The notes under the pieces: generated by a model
The model's database searches: none
The model's input: the letters and a program-made list of their open reading frames with translations, nothing else
What the model was told of the DNA's origin: nothing
Program-made: the position numbers and the translations under genes
NCBI GenBank assembly: GCA_016178505.1
Contig: JACOTG010000269.1
Span: 1-41,463 of the forward strand
Source: Planctomycetota bacterium
GTDB lineage: Bacteria; Planctomycetota; JACOTG01
DNA length: 41,463 bases
Reading direction: 5' to 3'
Shown: in pieces, positions 7,144 to 14,874 of the stretch
Position numbering within the stretch: position 1 is the stretch's first letter
Layout: each line of letters begins with the position of its first letter

Positions 7144-8508
7144 ATGGTTCGAACGACTTTTCTTGCACTGATCATCTCGTCGATCGCGGCTTCGGCATGG
7201 GCACAGCAAGCCACGCAGGACGACGTGGACAAGCTGCGCCGCGAGTACGACGAAAAGTTGCAGCGATACGAGCAGATGTTGAAGGACCAGTCCGAGCAAC
7301 ACCGGAAAGAAATGCAGCAGCTTCGCGACGAGATCGAAAAGCTCAAGGCGCAAGGCGCAGCGAAGACCGAAGGCGGAAGCCTCGAGGACGACGTCGAGAA
7401 GCTGATCCAGCAGGCGCAGCAAGCGGCGAGTGCGGGAGAGCAGTCGGCCGGCGGCCGCGCGGTGCCCACGAGCGGCGCGCCGTCGGCCGGCAACGAATTC
7501 AACCCGCGCATCACGGTCTTCTTCGATCCGGTCCTGCGGTTCGACGATGCGAAGGTGTTGAACGATAAGGGACACGACGTCAGCGATCGCTTCAACTTCC
7601 GCGAGACGGAGGCGGACTTCCGCGCCGACGTCGATCCGTTCGCCAAGGCGGTCGTGATCCTCTCGATTCCCGAGGAGGACCGTAACGAGTTCGGCATCGA
7701 GGTGGAGGAAGCGTACGCGCTGTTCGATTCGCTGCCCGATAACTTGAGAGCGAAGGTGGGCCGCTTCCGAACGGAGTTCGGCAAGCTGAGCTTCATCCAC
7801 ACGCACGATCTGCCGCAGACGACGCGGCCGCTGCCGATCACCACCTACCTTGGACCGGAAGGCGACATCGAGAACGGCGGCTCGCTGTCGTGGCTCGTGC
7901 CGAACCCTTGGAACAAGGCGATCGAGGCGACGTTTCAGATCCTGAACGGCGAGAACGACACGATCCTCGCGGGCTCGGCTTCGAGCCAATACGCCTACCT
8001 CGGGCACGTCAAGTTCTTCGACGACCTCACGGAGAACCAGTCGATCGACGTCGGGGTGAGCGATCTGTTCGGCTACGGCGACCATCAGGCTCGCGACAAC
8101 GTGAACCTGGCGGGCACCGACTTCACCTACAAGTGGCGGCCGCTCGAACGCGGCGAGTACCAGTCGTTCCTCGCGCAAGGCGAAATGTTCTTCCTGAACA
8201 AGGAAGTGACGGCCGGACCGGACGCGAACAGTTTCGGCGCCTACGCCTACGCTCAATACCAACCGATGCGAAACGTCTACTTCGGCAATCGCTGGGACTA
8301 CGCCGAGGGCGTCGTCGACGACAAGGCGCAGGGTTGGTCCACGATCGCCTACGTCTCGTACTACACGTCCGAGTTCCTGCGCTTTCGTCTCTCGTTCGAG
8401 CACACGGAGGGAGACGGCGAGTTCGCGCCGGATCGCAACTCCGTGCTGATCCAAATGACGGTCGTCTTCGGTTCGCACCCCACGGAGCCGTACTGGGTGA
8501 ATCGTTGA
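7144..8508 (+). CDS. outer-membrane porin-like protein with N-terminal coiled coil
   Basis: This 454-residue protein has a signal peptide ending in A-W-A-Q (about residue 21). A heptad-rich coiled coil follows (about residues 25-80: DDVDKLRREYDEKLQRYEQ and repeats of Q-L-R-D-E-I-E-K-L-K). A Gly/Ala linker then leads into a beta-barrel-like domain (about 115-454) with alternating aromatic strands such as RITVFFDPVLRF and a final strand NSVLIQMTVVFG. The layout resembles phosphate-selective (OprP-like) porins or zinc-regulated outer-membrane channels, with the coiled coil likely contacting peptidoglycan. The start is chosen at ATG 7144 with GGAGG at 7133-7137. The frame is open further upstream but without a ribosome binding site or signal peptide. 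It precedes the metal-binding protein gene, suggesting passage of the metal across the outer membrane. Confidence 0.8.
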   Translation: MVRTTFLALIISSIAASAWAQQATQDDVDKLRREYDEKLQRYEQMLKDQSEQHRKEMQQLRDEIEKLKAQGAAKTEGGSLEDDVEKLIQQAQQAASAGEQSAGGRAVPTSGAPSAGNEFNPRITVFFDPVLRFDDAKVLNDKGHDVSDRFNFRETEADFRADVDPFAKAVVILSIPEEDRNEFGIEVEEAYALFDSLPDNLRAKVGRFRTEFGKLSFIHTHDLPQTTRPLPITTYLGPEGDIENGGSLSWLVPNPWNKAIEATFQILNGENDTILAGSASSQYAYLGHVKFFDDLTENQSIDVGVSDLFGYGDHQARDNVNLAGTDFTYKWRPLERGEYQSFLAQGEMFFLNKEVTAGPDANSFGAYAYAQYQPMRNVYFGNRWDYAEGVVDDKAQGWSTIAYVSYYTSEFLRFRLSFEHTEGDGEFAPDRNSVLIQMTVVFGSHPTEPYWVNR

Positions 8509-8567
8509 ACTCGAGTGAAACCATGCGAGCCTGCCGCGCGGGCTCGAAAGAAAGGGAAGTGCCATCG

Positions 8568-9656
8568 ATGAGACACGTAAACCGAATCCGTGGATTCGTC
8601 GCCGCGACGAGTGCAGCGACTGCGTTCGGACTCGCGCCCGCGGCGCGCGCCGACCAATTGAAGGTGGTCGTGACCCTGCCGGATCTCGCCTATCTCGCGC
8701 GCGAGATCGGCGGCGACAAGGTCGACGTGACGACGCTGGTGAAGGGCTACCAGGATCCGCATTACGTCGAGGCGAAGCCGAGCCTCATGAAGTCGGTCAA
8801 CGATGCCGACCTCTTCGTCGAGATCGGGATGCAGCTCGAGCTGTGGACCGACCGCGTGTTCGAGGGCGCGAACAATCCGAAGGTCAAGCCGGGCCAGCCC
8901 GGCCACGTCTTCGCCTCGGACAACGTGCCTCGCCTCGAGGTGCCGAAGGTGCTCACGCGGGCGCAGGGCGACCTGCACCCGTTCGGGAACCCGCACATCT
9001 GGCTCGACCCGCTCAACATGAAGATCATGGCGACGAACGTCGCCGACGGCTTGAAGCGCGTGGATCCGACCAACACGGCCTTCTATGACGATCGGTGCAA
9101 GGCCCTCCGCGACAAGCTCGATCGAGCGCTCTTCGGCGACGCGCTCGTCGATCTCCTGAAGGGCGAAACGCTCGACCGCCTCGCGCGCCAAGGCAAACTC
9201 TACGAGTTCCTCGAGGGGCACGACTACAAGGGCTCGAAGCTCATCACGAAGCTCGGCGGCTGGCTGAAGCAGGCGGAGCCGTTGCGCGGTCAGAAGATCG
9301 TCCACTTCCACGCATCGTGGATCTACTTCGACGAGCGCTTCGGTTTGAGCATCAGCAACTACATCGAGGACAAGCCCGGCATTCCCACGTCGGCGAAGCA
9401 CAAGGAAGAGCTGATCCGACAGATGAAGGACGAGAAGATCAAGATCGTCGAGTGCACGAACTACTACGAGCCCTCGACGGCGAAGGCGATCTGCAACGAC
9501 ACCGGCGCGGCGCTCGTCATCCTGCCGAACTGCACGGAAGGTGTCCCCGAGGCGTCGGACTACGTGAAGTTCATCTCGTACCTGATCGAGAATCTGCGGA
9601 AGTCGATCGGCGCACCCGCGGCGTCCGAGACGAGCGCTCCCGCGGGACAACGCTGA
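8568..9656 (+). CDS. znuA: metal ABC transporter substrate-binding protein (ZnuA/TroA family)
   Basis: This 362-residue periplasmic binding protein of cluster A-I captures Zn or Mn for an ABC importer. Its signal peptide ends in A-A-R-A (about residue 25). Family landmarks are VVTLPDLAYLAREIGGD, a first ligand His in DPHYVEAKPS, a second in FGNPHIWLDPLN, the HFHASWIYFDERFGL segment carrying the third His, and a late acidic region TNYYEPSTAKAICNDTGA. No long His/Asp-rich loop, typical of many ZnuA proteins, is present. Metal specificity (Zn versus Mn) cannot be decided by eye. The ATG at 8568 is preferred because the signal peptide begins there and AAAGGGA lies upstream; an ATG at 8523 would add a non-signal extension. 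The permease gene follows after 12 bp. Confidence 0.9.
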   Translation: MRHVNRIRGFVAATSAATAFGLAPAARADQLKVVVTLPDLAYLAREIGGDKVDVTTLVKGYQDPHYVEAKPSLMKSVNDADLFVEIGMQLELWTDRVFEGANNPKVKPGQPGHVFASDNVPRLEVPKVLTRAQGDLHPFGNPHIWLDPLNMKIMATNVADGLKRVDPTNTAFYDDRCKALRDKLDRALFGDALVDLLKGETLDRLARQGKLYEFLEGHDYKGSKLITKLGGWLKQAEPLRGQKIVHFHASWIYFDERFGLSISNYIEDKPGIPTSAKHKEELIRQMKDEKIKIVECTNYYEPSTAKAICNDTGAALVILPNCTEGVPEASDYVKFISYLIENLRKSIGAPAASETSAPAGQR

Positions 9657-9668
9657 GCGGAGACCGAG

Positions 9669-11156
9669 ATGCCGTCACACGACTACTCGTACATCTGGCT
9701 GCCGCTCGCGGCGTGCTTGGTCGTCGCGTCGATTCACTCGTATCTCGGGCTCCACATCCTGGCGCGCGAGGTGATCTTCGTCGATCTCTCGCTGGCGCAG
9801 ATCGCCGCGCTGGGAACGACCATCGCGGTCTACCTCGGATGGGAGCCGACGAGCAACGCGGCCTACGTTTTTTCGCTGGTCTTCGCATTCCTCGGGGCCG
9901 CGGTCTTTGCCGTGAGCCGCGTGAGGGAAGGCCGCATCCCGCAAGAGGCCGTGATCGGCATCGTGTACGCAGTCGCGTCTGCGGCGGCGATCCTCGTCGT
10001 GGCGAAGGCGCCGCACGGTGCCGAGGAGATTCGCGACATCCTCGTCGGCAACATCGTGTTCGTGCAGCCGCCGACGATCCTCATCGCAGCGGGCGTCTAC
10101 GCCGGGCTCGGCCTCTTCCACTGGATCTTCCGGCGCCAGTTCCTGGCGATCACGTTCGATCCGGAGCGCGCCGAGAAAGAAGGCATCCGCGTTCGCGTGT
10201 GGGACTTCCTTTTCTACGTGATCTTCGCCGTCGTCATCACGATCTCGGTTCGCATCACCGGAGTGCTCCTCGTGTTCTCGTTCCTGATCGTGCCTTCCGC
10301 ATGCTCGGTGCTCTTCGTGACCGACCTACGTCGGAGGCTGATCCTATGCTGGATCCTCTCCGCGGTGGTCTCGCTCGTCGGCCTTCGTTTCTCGTTCGAT
10401 CTGCCGAGCGGACCGATGATCGTGTGCGTGTTCGGAATCGCGCTGCTTCTCTTCTCACTGGTTCGGTACGTCCTCAACGCGACGCGAAAAGGCGTGGCGC
10501 TGTCGAAGATCGGGCTGACCGCGGCCACGATTCTCGCGGCATACGCGCTCTCCGTCCGATTCCTCTCCGGCCCCGGCGACACCGACGCGCAGCCGTTGCC
10601 GGAGCAAGTGGCGCTCGCGAGCTCGCTTCCGAGCGGCGCCTCGGATGCGGACCGCGCGCTCCTCGCCGATCTTGCGAGCCAGGACGAGAAGGCGTGCATC
10701 CAGGCGATCGACGCGCTCGCCGCGCGGAAGGAAGGAGCGGCGTACGACACGATCGTCAAGCTCGCGCGAACCGGATCGAATGCCGTGCGCGACGAGGCCG
10801 TTCGCAAGCTGCCGCTCTTCGGGCGTGCGGACACCGCGAAGCTCGTCCGCGAATGGGCGTCGCACGAGAAGGACGCGGATCTTCGCTACACGATGGCGCT
10901 CGCCCTCGCCGAGCTGGGCGACCGCGAGGGCGTCAACCTCTTGATCTCGCTCCTGCACGAGGGCGACTCGCCTTTCTTCCGCTCGGAGGTGCTGGAGTCG
11001 CTTCAACGCGTGACGGGCGATGCCTTCGGCTACGACTCCGACAAGGACGCCAAGGCCAACGACGACGCGCTCCATCGATTCGATGACTGGTGGCGCGCGC
11101 ACGGCGAGAAGCTCGGGCCGGATGAGGTTCGGAAGGCGGCATCCACCTCGAAATGA
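9669..11156 (+). CDS. znuB: metal ABC transporter permease (ZnuB/ABC-3 family) fused to HEAT repeats
   Basis: The first 270 or so residues of this 495-residue protein are an ABC-3 family permease with about eight membrane helices. Landmarks include LAREVIFVDLSLAQIAALGT, the helix pair around QEAVIGIVYAVASAAAIL, GNIVFVQPPT and the late VRITGVLLVFSFLIVPSACS. A further helix near 285-300 is followed by a soluble C-terminal part of about 180 residues with HEAT-like helical repeats (LADLASQDEKACIQAIDALA, KLARTGSNAVRDEAVRKL, RYTMALALAELGDREGVNLL). Usual ZnuB proteins are about 260-290 residues, so the HEAT tail is an added module, probably periplasmic or cytosolic protein-binding. No ZnuC-type ATPase gene is adjacent, so the ATPase must be encoded elsewhere. 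Confidence 0.88.
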   Translation: MPSHDYSYIWLPLAACLVVASIHSYLGLHILAREVIFVDLSLAQIAALGTTIAVYLGWEPTSNAAYVFSLVFAFLGAAVFAVSRVREGRIPQEAVIGIVYAVASAAAILVVAKAPHGAEEIRDILVGNIVFVQPPTILIAAGVYAGLGLFHWIFRRQFLAITFDPERAEKEGIRVRVWDFLFYVIFAVVITISVRITGVLLVFSFLIVPSACSVLFVTDLRRRLILCWILSAVVSLVGLRFSFDLPSGPMIVCVFGIALLLFSLVRYVLNATRKGVALSKIGLTAATILAAYALSVRFLSGPGDTDAQPLPEQVALASSLPSGASDADRALLADLASQDEKACIQAIDALAARKEGAAYDTIVKLARTGSNAVRDEAVRKLPLFGRADTAKLVREWASHEKDADLRYTMALALAELGDREGVNLLISLLHEGDSPFFRSEVLESLQRVTGDAFGYDSDKDAKANDDALHRFDDWWRAHGEKLGPDEVRKAASTSK

Positions 11157-11244
11157 CGTCGCGCTTCGTGCGCGGCGTTCACTGCGCGGTCGTGCCCGGC
11201 GACGTGCGAGATCGGATGCGGCGAGCGGGTGTCTGGCCCCTGCG

Positions 11245-11273
11245 TTGTTCCGTGCTTCATCGCAGGGTAGCCT
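11245..11273 (+). promoter_or_regulatory. possible promoter of tRNA-Leu
   Basis: TTGTTC and TAGCCT are separated by 17 bp, ending 10 bp before the tRNA. Confidence 0.4.
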
Positions 11274-11283
11274 GTGCCGCGCC

Positions 11284-11368
11284 GGGCGAGTGGTGGAACG
11301 GCAGACACTGGGGCCTTAAAAGCCCCTGGCCCGAAGGGGCCGTCCGGGTTCGAGTCCCGGCTCGCCCA
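11284..11368 (+). tRNA. tRNA-Leu (anticodon TAA)
   Basis: This is a class II tRNA with a long variable arm. The acceptor GGGCGAG pairs with CTCGCCC (11361-11367). Anticodon stem GGGGC/GCCCC encloses CTTAAAA with TAA at 11317-11319. The variable arm GGCCCGAAGGGGCC region and T arm CCGGG-TTCGAGT-CCCGG are present. The discriminator is A and the next bases are CCC, so the terminal CCA is not fully encoded. Confidence 0.95.
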
Positions 11369-11388
11369 CCCGCATGCATCCGACGTCG

Positions 11389-11417
11389 TTGCCATCGAGT
11401 CGACGCGAAGGTAGTCT
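11389..11417 (+). promoter_or_regulatory. possible promoter of the SelW-like gene
   Basis: TTGCCA and TAGTCT are separated by 17 bp. A start near 11424 would give a leader of about 27 nt containing GGAGG at 11440-11444. Confidence 0.35.
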
Positions 11418-11450
11418 GCCGCCCTTCACCGAATCGAACGGAGGCACGCC

Positions 11451-11690
11451 ATGAAGATCCGCATCGAGTACTGCTGCGCCTGAAACTACGAGCCCGAAGC
11501 CGTCAGGATGACGGAAGAACTCATCAAGCATCACAAGCGCGCGATCTCCTCGCTCGAGCTCATTCCATCGGAGGGCGGCCGATTCGAGGTCACAGTCGAC
11601 GGGAAGCTCGTCTTCTCGAAGCTGAAAGAGGGGCGCTTTCCCGATCCTTCGGAGATCCTCGCGATCACGAAGGCGAAGAAGTCGCGTTGA
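11451..11690 (+). CDS. selenoprotein W-like (SelW/Rdx family) with in-frame UGA
   Basis: Reading TGA at 11481-11483 as selenocysteine gives a 79-residue protein that matches Rdx-family (SelW/SelT/SelH) thioredoxin-fold proteins end to end. It has strand MKIRIEYC, redox motif C8-C-A-U11 in the family's C-x-x-U position, helix NYEPEAVRMTEEL, then GGRFEVTVDGKLVFSK and EGRFPDPSEIL. Those last two are the most conserved family segments (G-x-F-E-V, then F-P-x-x-x-E-I). The ATG is preceded by GGAGG at 11440-11444 (6 nt). Without readthrough, the ATG at 11508 would give a 60-residue product lacking the redox motif and any ribosome binding site. A SECIS-like hairpin follows the UGA. It acts presumably as a small cytosolic selenol oxidoreductase, by family inference. 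It converges on the next gene 6 bp beyond its stop. Confidence 0.93.
11500..11514 (+). promoter_or_regulatory. bacterial SECIS-like hairpin of the SelW-like gene
   Basis: CCGTC, loop AGGAT and GACGG form a perfect 5-bp stem. The loop begins 21 nt after the UGA and has G at its second position. Both fit the published bacterial SECIS description (loop about 16-37 nt after the UGA, G in the first two loop bases). GAG (11490-11492) and CTC (11520-11522) may close a lower stem. Confidence 0.7.
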
Positions 11691-11696
11691 ATCGAA

Positions 11697-13652
11697 TCAA
11701 CGCGCCTGAAGCGTCAACACGCCCCGTCCAGGCTCGACCGAATAGCGGAACTGATTGAGGAAGTTGAGGCCGAGGAGCCCCGACGACCCCGGAAGCTCGA
11801 GGACGTACGCCGAGAGATTTCGGACGACCAGCCCCTTCACGTTCACCGACTGCAGCGTGACGACCGCCGCGTTCACGACACCGCTGGCCGTCCGCACCGG
11901 CTCGACGCGGGCGCCGGGTCCCGTGTCGTAACCGAGGCGACGGGCGACGACGGGCGAGATCGCCGTGATCCCCGCACCGGTGTCGACCTGCATCACGATC
12001 CGCTCGCGACCGTTGACAACGACGTCGGCCGGGATGACGGTCGAGCCGGGAGTGAAGTGCAGCTCGACGGTCGGTCCACCACCGAGCGCTCGCCGCGCCG
12101 CGTCGAGGAGCGGAGCCACTTGCGATTCGAGGTCCGGCGAGAGAAGAGCCGCGGCCTCCAGCTCGGCGTAGGCATCCCCGAACTGCTTCCGATCGAGGAG
12201 GATTCGGCCGCGAAGGAGCCGCAGCGGCGCCGAGTTCGGGAACGCGCGCAAGCCTTCGTCGAGCACCGCGAGTGCATCGTCGAGCGCGCCCGTGAGGTAG
12301 AGCCCGTCGGTCCACCGCGAGTACGCGTCGGCCATGGCCTCGAGGGCTTCGTTTTTCTGCGCTTCATCGGCGTCGGGCGTCATCGAGGAGGCGAACGCGC
12401 CGATCGCATCGCGGAACCGCCGGCGCTCGAGGTACGCACGTGCGAGTCGCAGCCGAAGCTCGCCCCGTGAAGGGAAGGCCTGCACCGATTCCTCGAGCGC
12501 GTGAAGCGCTTCGTCGAGATCGCCGGCGTCGCGTGCCGCCCGCTCCCAGCGCGCGAACGCATCGAGGATCCGCGGCGATACCTTGCTCTCGAGCGACCCG
12601 TCGAGCGCGACCGCCGCGCGAAACTCGGAGATCGCGGCGGCGAATCGTCCCGCAGAGAGATCCAGTTCGGCGGTCCGGAGATGCGCTTCGGCCGAGCCTT
12701 CGAATCGCGCTCGGTTCCAATCTGCGAGAGCGAGACGCGTCGGGTGCGTGCGCAGCGTGGTGATCTCGGACGCTGGGATCGCGAAGCGCGGGGAAGCGGA
12801 CTCGATGCCGGGCAAGACGTACCCGATGAGACCGCCGTCGAGATCGAGGAGCGCTGCACCTTCGGCTGCCGCCAGCCCGTGGTAGGGGAGGCGCGTCGTT
12901 CCGCTCTCGGGATCGCGCAGGGCGCGGCCGAGCGCGCCGATGCCGAGAGCCGGCGTCTCTTCTCGCTTCGGGCCGAGCGCGGCGCACGTCGTGAGCGCTC
13001 CGTCGACAGCCGCGCCGCCGGGAGCGATTGGCGCCGCCAGATGGGGCGACGGAATCTCCACGATCACGACGTCGATCGCCGGGTCCTCGGCGAGCACGGT
13101 CTCGATCGAGACGCTGGAGCCCCCGGCCTCGACGCTCGCGGTGGCCGCGCCGAGCAAATAGCGGTAGGAGGTCACGGCCTCGCCGTTGAGTCCCACCAAC
13201 ACCGCTGCGATCGAGCGGAAGGGCTTGCCGTCGCGGTCGTACGTGCGCAATCGCAGGACGGCATCGCGATGCTGGACCACTCGATCGAGAAGTGCTGTCG
13301 TTGGCGGCGCCGAGGCAATGGGCGCCGGTGGGGAAACGACGGGAGACGGGGTCGGGGAATCCGGCACGGGACGGCTTTCCGGCTGCTCGACCGCGGCGGA
13401 GTCGACCGTCGGGTGAGGCGCTTCGGCCCCTGGCGCGCCGCGTTTCGACTCGATGACACGAGCCGGATGTCCGGTTCGAGCCACCCACGACCACACCGCC
13501 AGTGTCCCCACTACGGCGATCACGATGATGCCGATGATTCGCGGAACCGTTCGGTCGTTCCTCGCTCGGGCCAGGAAGCCCTTGCACTCGGGGCAGCGTT
13601 CTGCCGTCGAGGAGACGACGCTCCGGCAGGCGGGACACACGACCACACTCAT
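11697..13652 (-). CDS. zinc-ribbon / membrane / inactive trypsin-like / TPR / retropepsin-like protein
   Basis: This is a 651-residue mosaic. C6-x2-C9 and C20-x2-C23 form a zinc ribbon. A single membrane helix lies near 38-58, followed by a Pro/Ala linker. Residues about 125-310 look like a trypsin/Deg-type domain without its catalytic residues: TSYRYLLGA stands where T-x-A-H is expected and EGAALLDLDG where G-x-S-G is expected. Several TPR units follow (about 315-520, e.g. AISEFRAAVALD, ALAVLDEGLRAFPNSA). The last 110 residues are a retropepsin-like aspartic protease with VDTGAGITAISP; the catalytic Asp is near 557. Topology puts the ribbon in the cytosol and the protease outside. A TATAAT box lies only 8 bp before the ATG with no ribosome binding site, suggesting a leaderless mRNA. 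Confidence 0.82.
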   Translation of the reverse strand: MSVVVCPACRSVVSSTAERCPECKGFLARARNDRTVPRIIGIIVIAVVGTLAVWSWVARTGHPARVIESKRGAPGAEAPHPTVDSAAVEQPESRPVPDSPTPSPVVSPPAPIASAPPTTALLDRVVQHRDAVLRLRTYDRDGKPFRSIAAVLVGLNGEAVTSYRYLLGAATASVEAGGSSVSIETVLAEDPAIDVVIVEIPSPHLAAPIAPGGAAVDGALTTCAALGPKREETPALGIGALGRALRDPESGTTRLPYHGLAAAEGAALLDLDGGLIGYVLPGIESASPRFAIPASEITTLRTHPTRLALADWNRARFEGSAEAHLRTAELDLSAGRFAAAISEFRAAVALDGSLESKVSPRILDAFARWERAARDAGDLDEALHALEESVQAFPSRGELRLRLARAYLERRRFRDAIGAFASSMTPDADEAQKNEALEAMADAYSRWTDGLYLTGALDDALAVLDEGLRAFPNSAPLRLLRGRILLDRKQFGDAYAELEAAALLSPDLESQVAPLLDAARRALGGGPTVELHFTPGSTVIPADVVVNGRERIVMQVDTGAGITAISPVVARRLGYDTGPGARVEPVRTASGVVNAAVVTLQSVNVKGLVVRNLSAYVLELPGSSGLLGLNFLNQFRYSVEPGRGVLTLQAR

Positions 13653-13660
13653 CGCTGCGG

Positions 13661-13666
13661 ATTATA
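13661..13666 (-). promoter_or_regulatory. perfect -10 box 8 bp before the start codon (leaderless type)
   Basis: TATAAT on the minus strand ends 8 bp upstream of the ATG at 13652, and no Shine-Dalgarno sequence intervenes. Transcription would start at or next to the A of the ATG. No good -35 is visible. Confidence 0.45.
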
Positions 13667-13692
13667 CGCCGCGCTCGAGGGTGCCGACCTGC

Positions 13693-13721
13693 TTGACAGC
13701 CGGGATCACCGTTTTCACTAT
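13693..13721 (+). promoter_or_regulatory. possible promoter of the mscS-type gene
   Basis: A perfect TTGACA -35 (13693-13698) and CACTAT (3 of 6) are separated by 17 bp, 53 bp before the ATG at 13775. Confidence 0.4.
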
Positions 13722-13774
13722 CGCACGCCTCGTATCTCGATCGGGTGACCTCGGCGCACGGAGGCGTCGACTCC

Positions 13775-14848
13775 ATGAACGAACTGAGAGAATTTCTCGC
13801 GAAAGACGTGCTGTTCAACCGCAGCGCCGGACAGTTCATCTTCTGCTTGCTCGGCATCCTCGGGACACTCATCGGTCGATGGGCCCTCGTCACCCTGATC
13901 GAGACGAAGTTCAAGAAGTGGGCCTCGCGGACGGCGGCGACGTGGGACGACCTTCTCGTCAAGAAGGCGCGCCGCCCCGTGAGCGCTCTCATCCTCGTGA
14001 GCGGCGTCTATGCGAGCGTCCAGATTCTCGAGCCATCGGACGCGATCGCGAAGGCGGCGCACTTCGCCGCGATCCTGCTCACGGGGATCATCGTTGCGAT
14101 TCTCCTCGTGGGCGTCGTCGACGTCTTGATCGACGCTTACCGGCCCATCAGCTCGCGTCGCGAGTCTCGGCTCGACGAAATGGTCCTTCCGGTCGTGAGC
14201 AGGATTCTCAAGATCGGGCTCGTGATCGTGGCCGTGCTCATGGTCCTGCACAATCTTCACGTCAAGATCACGCCGCTCCTCACGACGGCCGGCCTCGGCG
14301 GCGTCGCGATCGCATTCGGTGCGCAGAAAGTCGTGTCCAACTTCTTCGCGTCGATGACGATCTTCGCCGATCAGCCGTTCCAGCTCGCGGAGCGGATCCG
14401 CGTTTCGGGTGTGGCCGGTGTCGTGGAGGAGATCGGCCTACGCTCGACGAAGCTCCGCGACGACGATGGAGTGCTCGTGACGGTTCCGAACCAGATCATC
14501 GCCGAGGGGATCGTCGAGAACTTCTCGCGGCGAGACTCGCGGCGCGTCGTCTCGAAAATCGGCGTGACGTACGAAACGTCGGCGGAAAAGCTGCACGAAG
14601 CCCAAGCTATCATCGCCGACGTTCTCAAGAACGAGGACGCCATCGGCGAGCGACACCAGGTGAGCTTCTCCGCGTTCTCGGACTCGTCGCTCGACCTCGA
14701 GATCATCTACTGGGTGAAAGGGATCGGGTACGACAACTTGCTCGCGGTGAAGCACCGCATCAACTCCGAGATCCTGCGGCGGTTCGCCGGGGCGGGAATC
14801 GAGATGGCGTTCCCGACTCGCACGATCTACCACAAGCAGGCGCCGTGA
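13775..14848 (+). CDS. MscS-family small-conductance mechanosensitive ion channel
   Basis: MscS channels open under membrane tension and release solutes during osmotic downshock. The 357 residues contain four or so N-terminal membrane segments (about 20-175). The signature pore helix and cytoplasmic beta-domain motif follow: TAGLGGVAIAFGAQKVVSNF near 180-200, then FADQPFQLAERIRVSG and GVVEEIGLRSTKLRDDDG, and VTVPNQIIAEGIVENFSRR. The C-terminal domain ends with MAFPTRTIY, close to the usual I-P-F-P-x-R-T. The ATG at 13775 is preceded by GGAGG at 13760-13764 (10 nt). A GTG at 13745 is in frame but upstream of that site. Confidence 0.93.
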   Translation: MNELREFLAKDVLFNRSAGQFIFCLLGILGTLIGRWALVTLIETKFKKWASRTAATWDDLLVKKARRPVSALILVSGVYASVQILEPSDAIAKAAHFAAILLTGIIVAILLVGVVDVLIDAYRPISSRRESRLDEMVLPVVSRILKIGLVIVAVLMVLHNLHVKITPLLTTAGLGGVAIAFGAQKVVSNFFASMTIFADQPFQLAERIRVSGVAGVVEEIGLRSTKLRDDDGVLVTVPNQIIAEGIVENFSRRDSRRVVSKIGVTYETSAEKLHEAQAIIADVLKNEDAIGERHQVSFSAFSDSSLDLEIIYWVKGIGYDNLLAVKHRINSEILRRFAGAGIEMAFPTRTIYHKQAP

Positions 14849-14874
14849 CGAACGCGAGCGCGTCGAGCGGCAGG

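Noticed and set aside
11508..11690. 60-residue hypothetical protein starting at ATG 11508
   Set aside because: The good ribosome binding site and the conserved N-terminal strand and redox motif lie upstream of the TGA.
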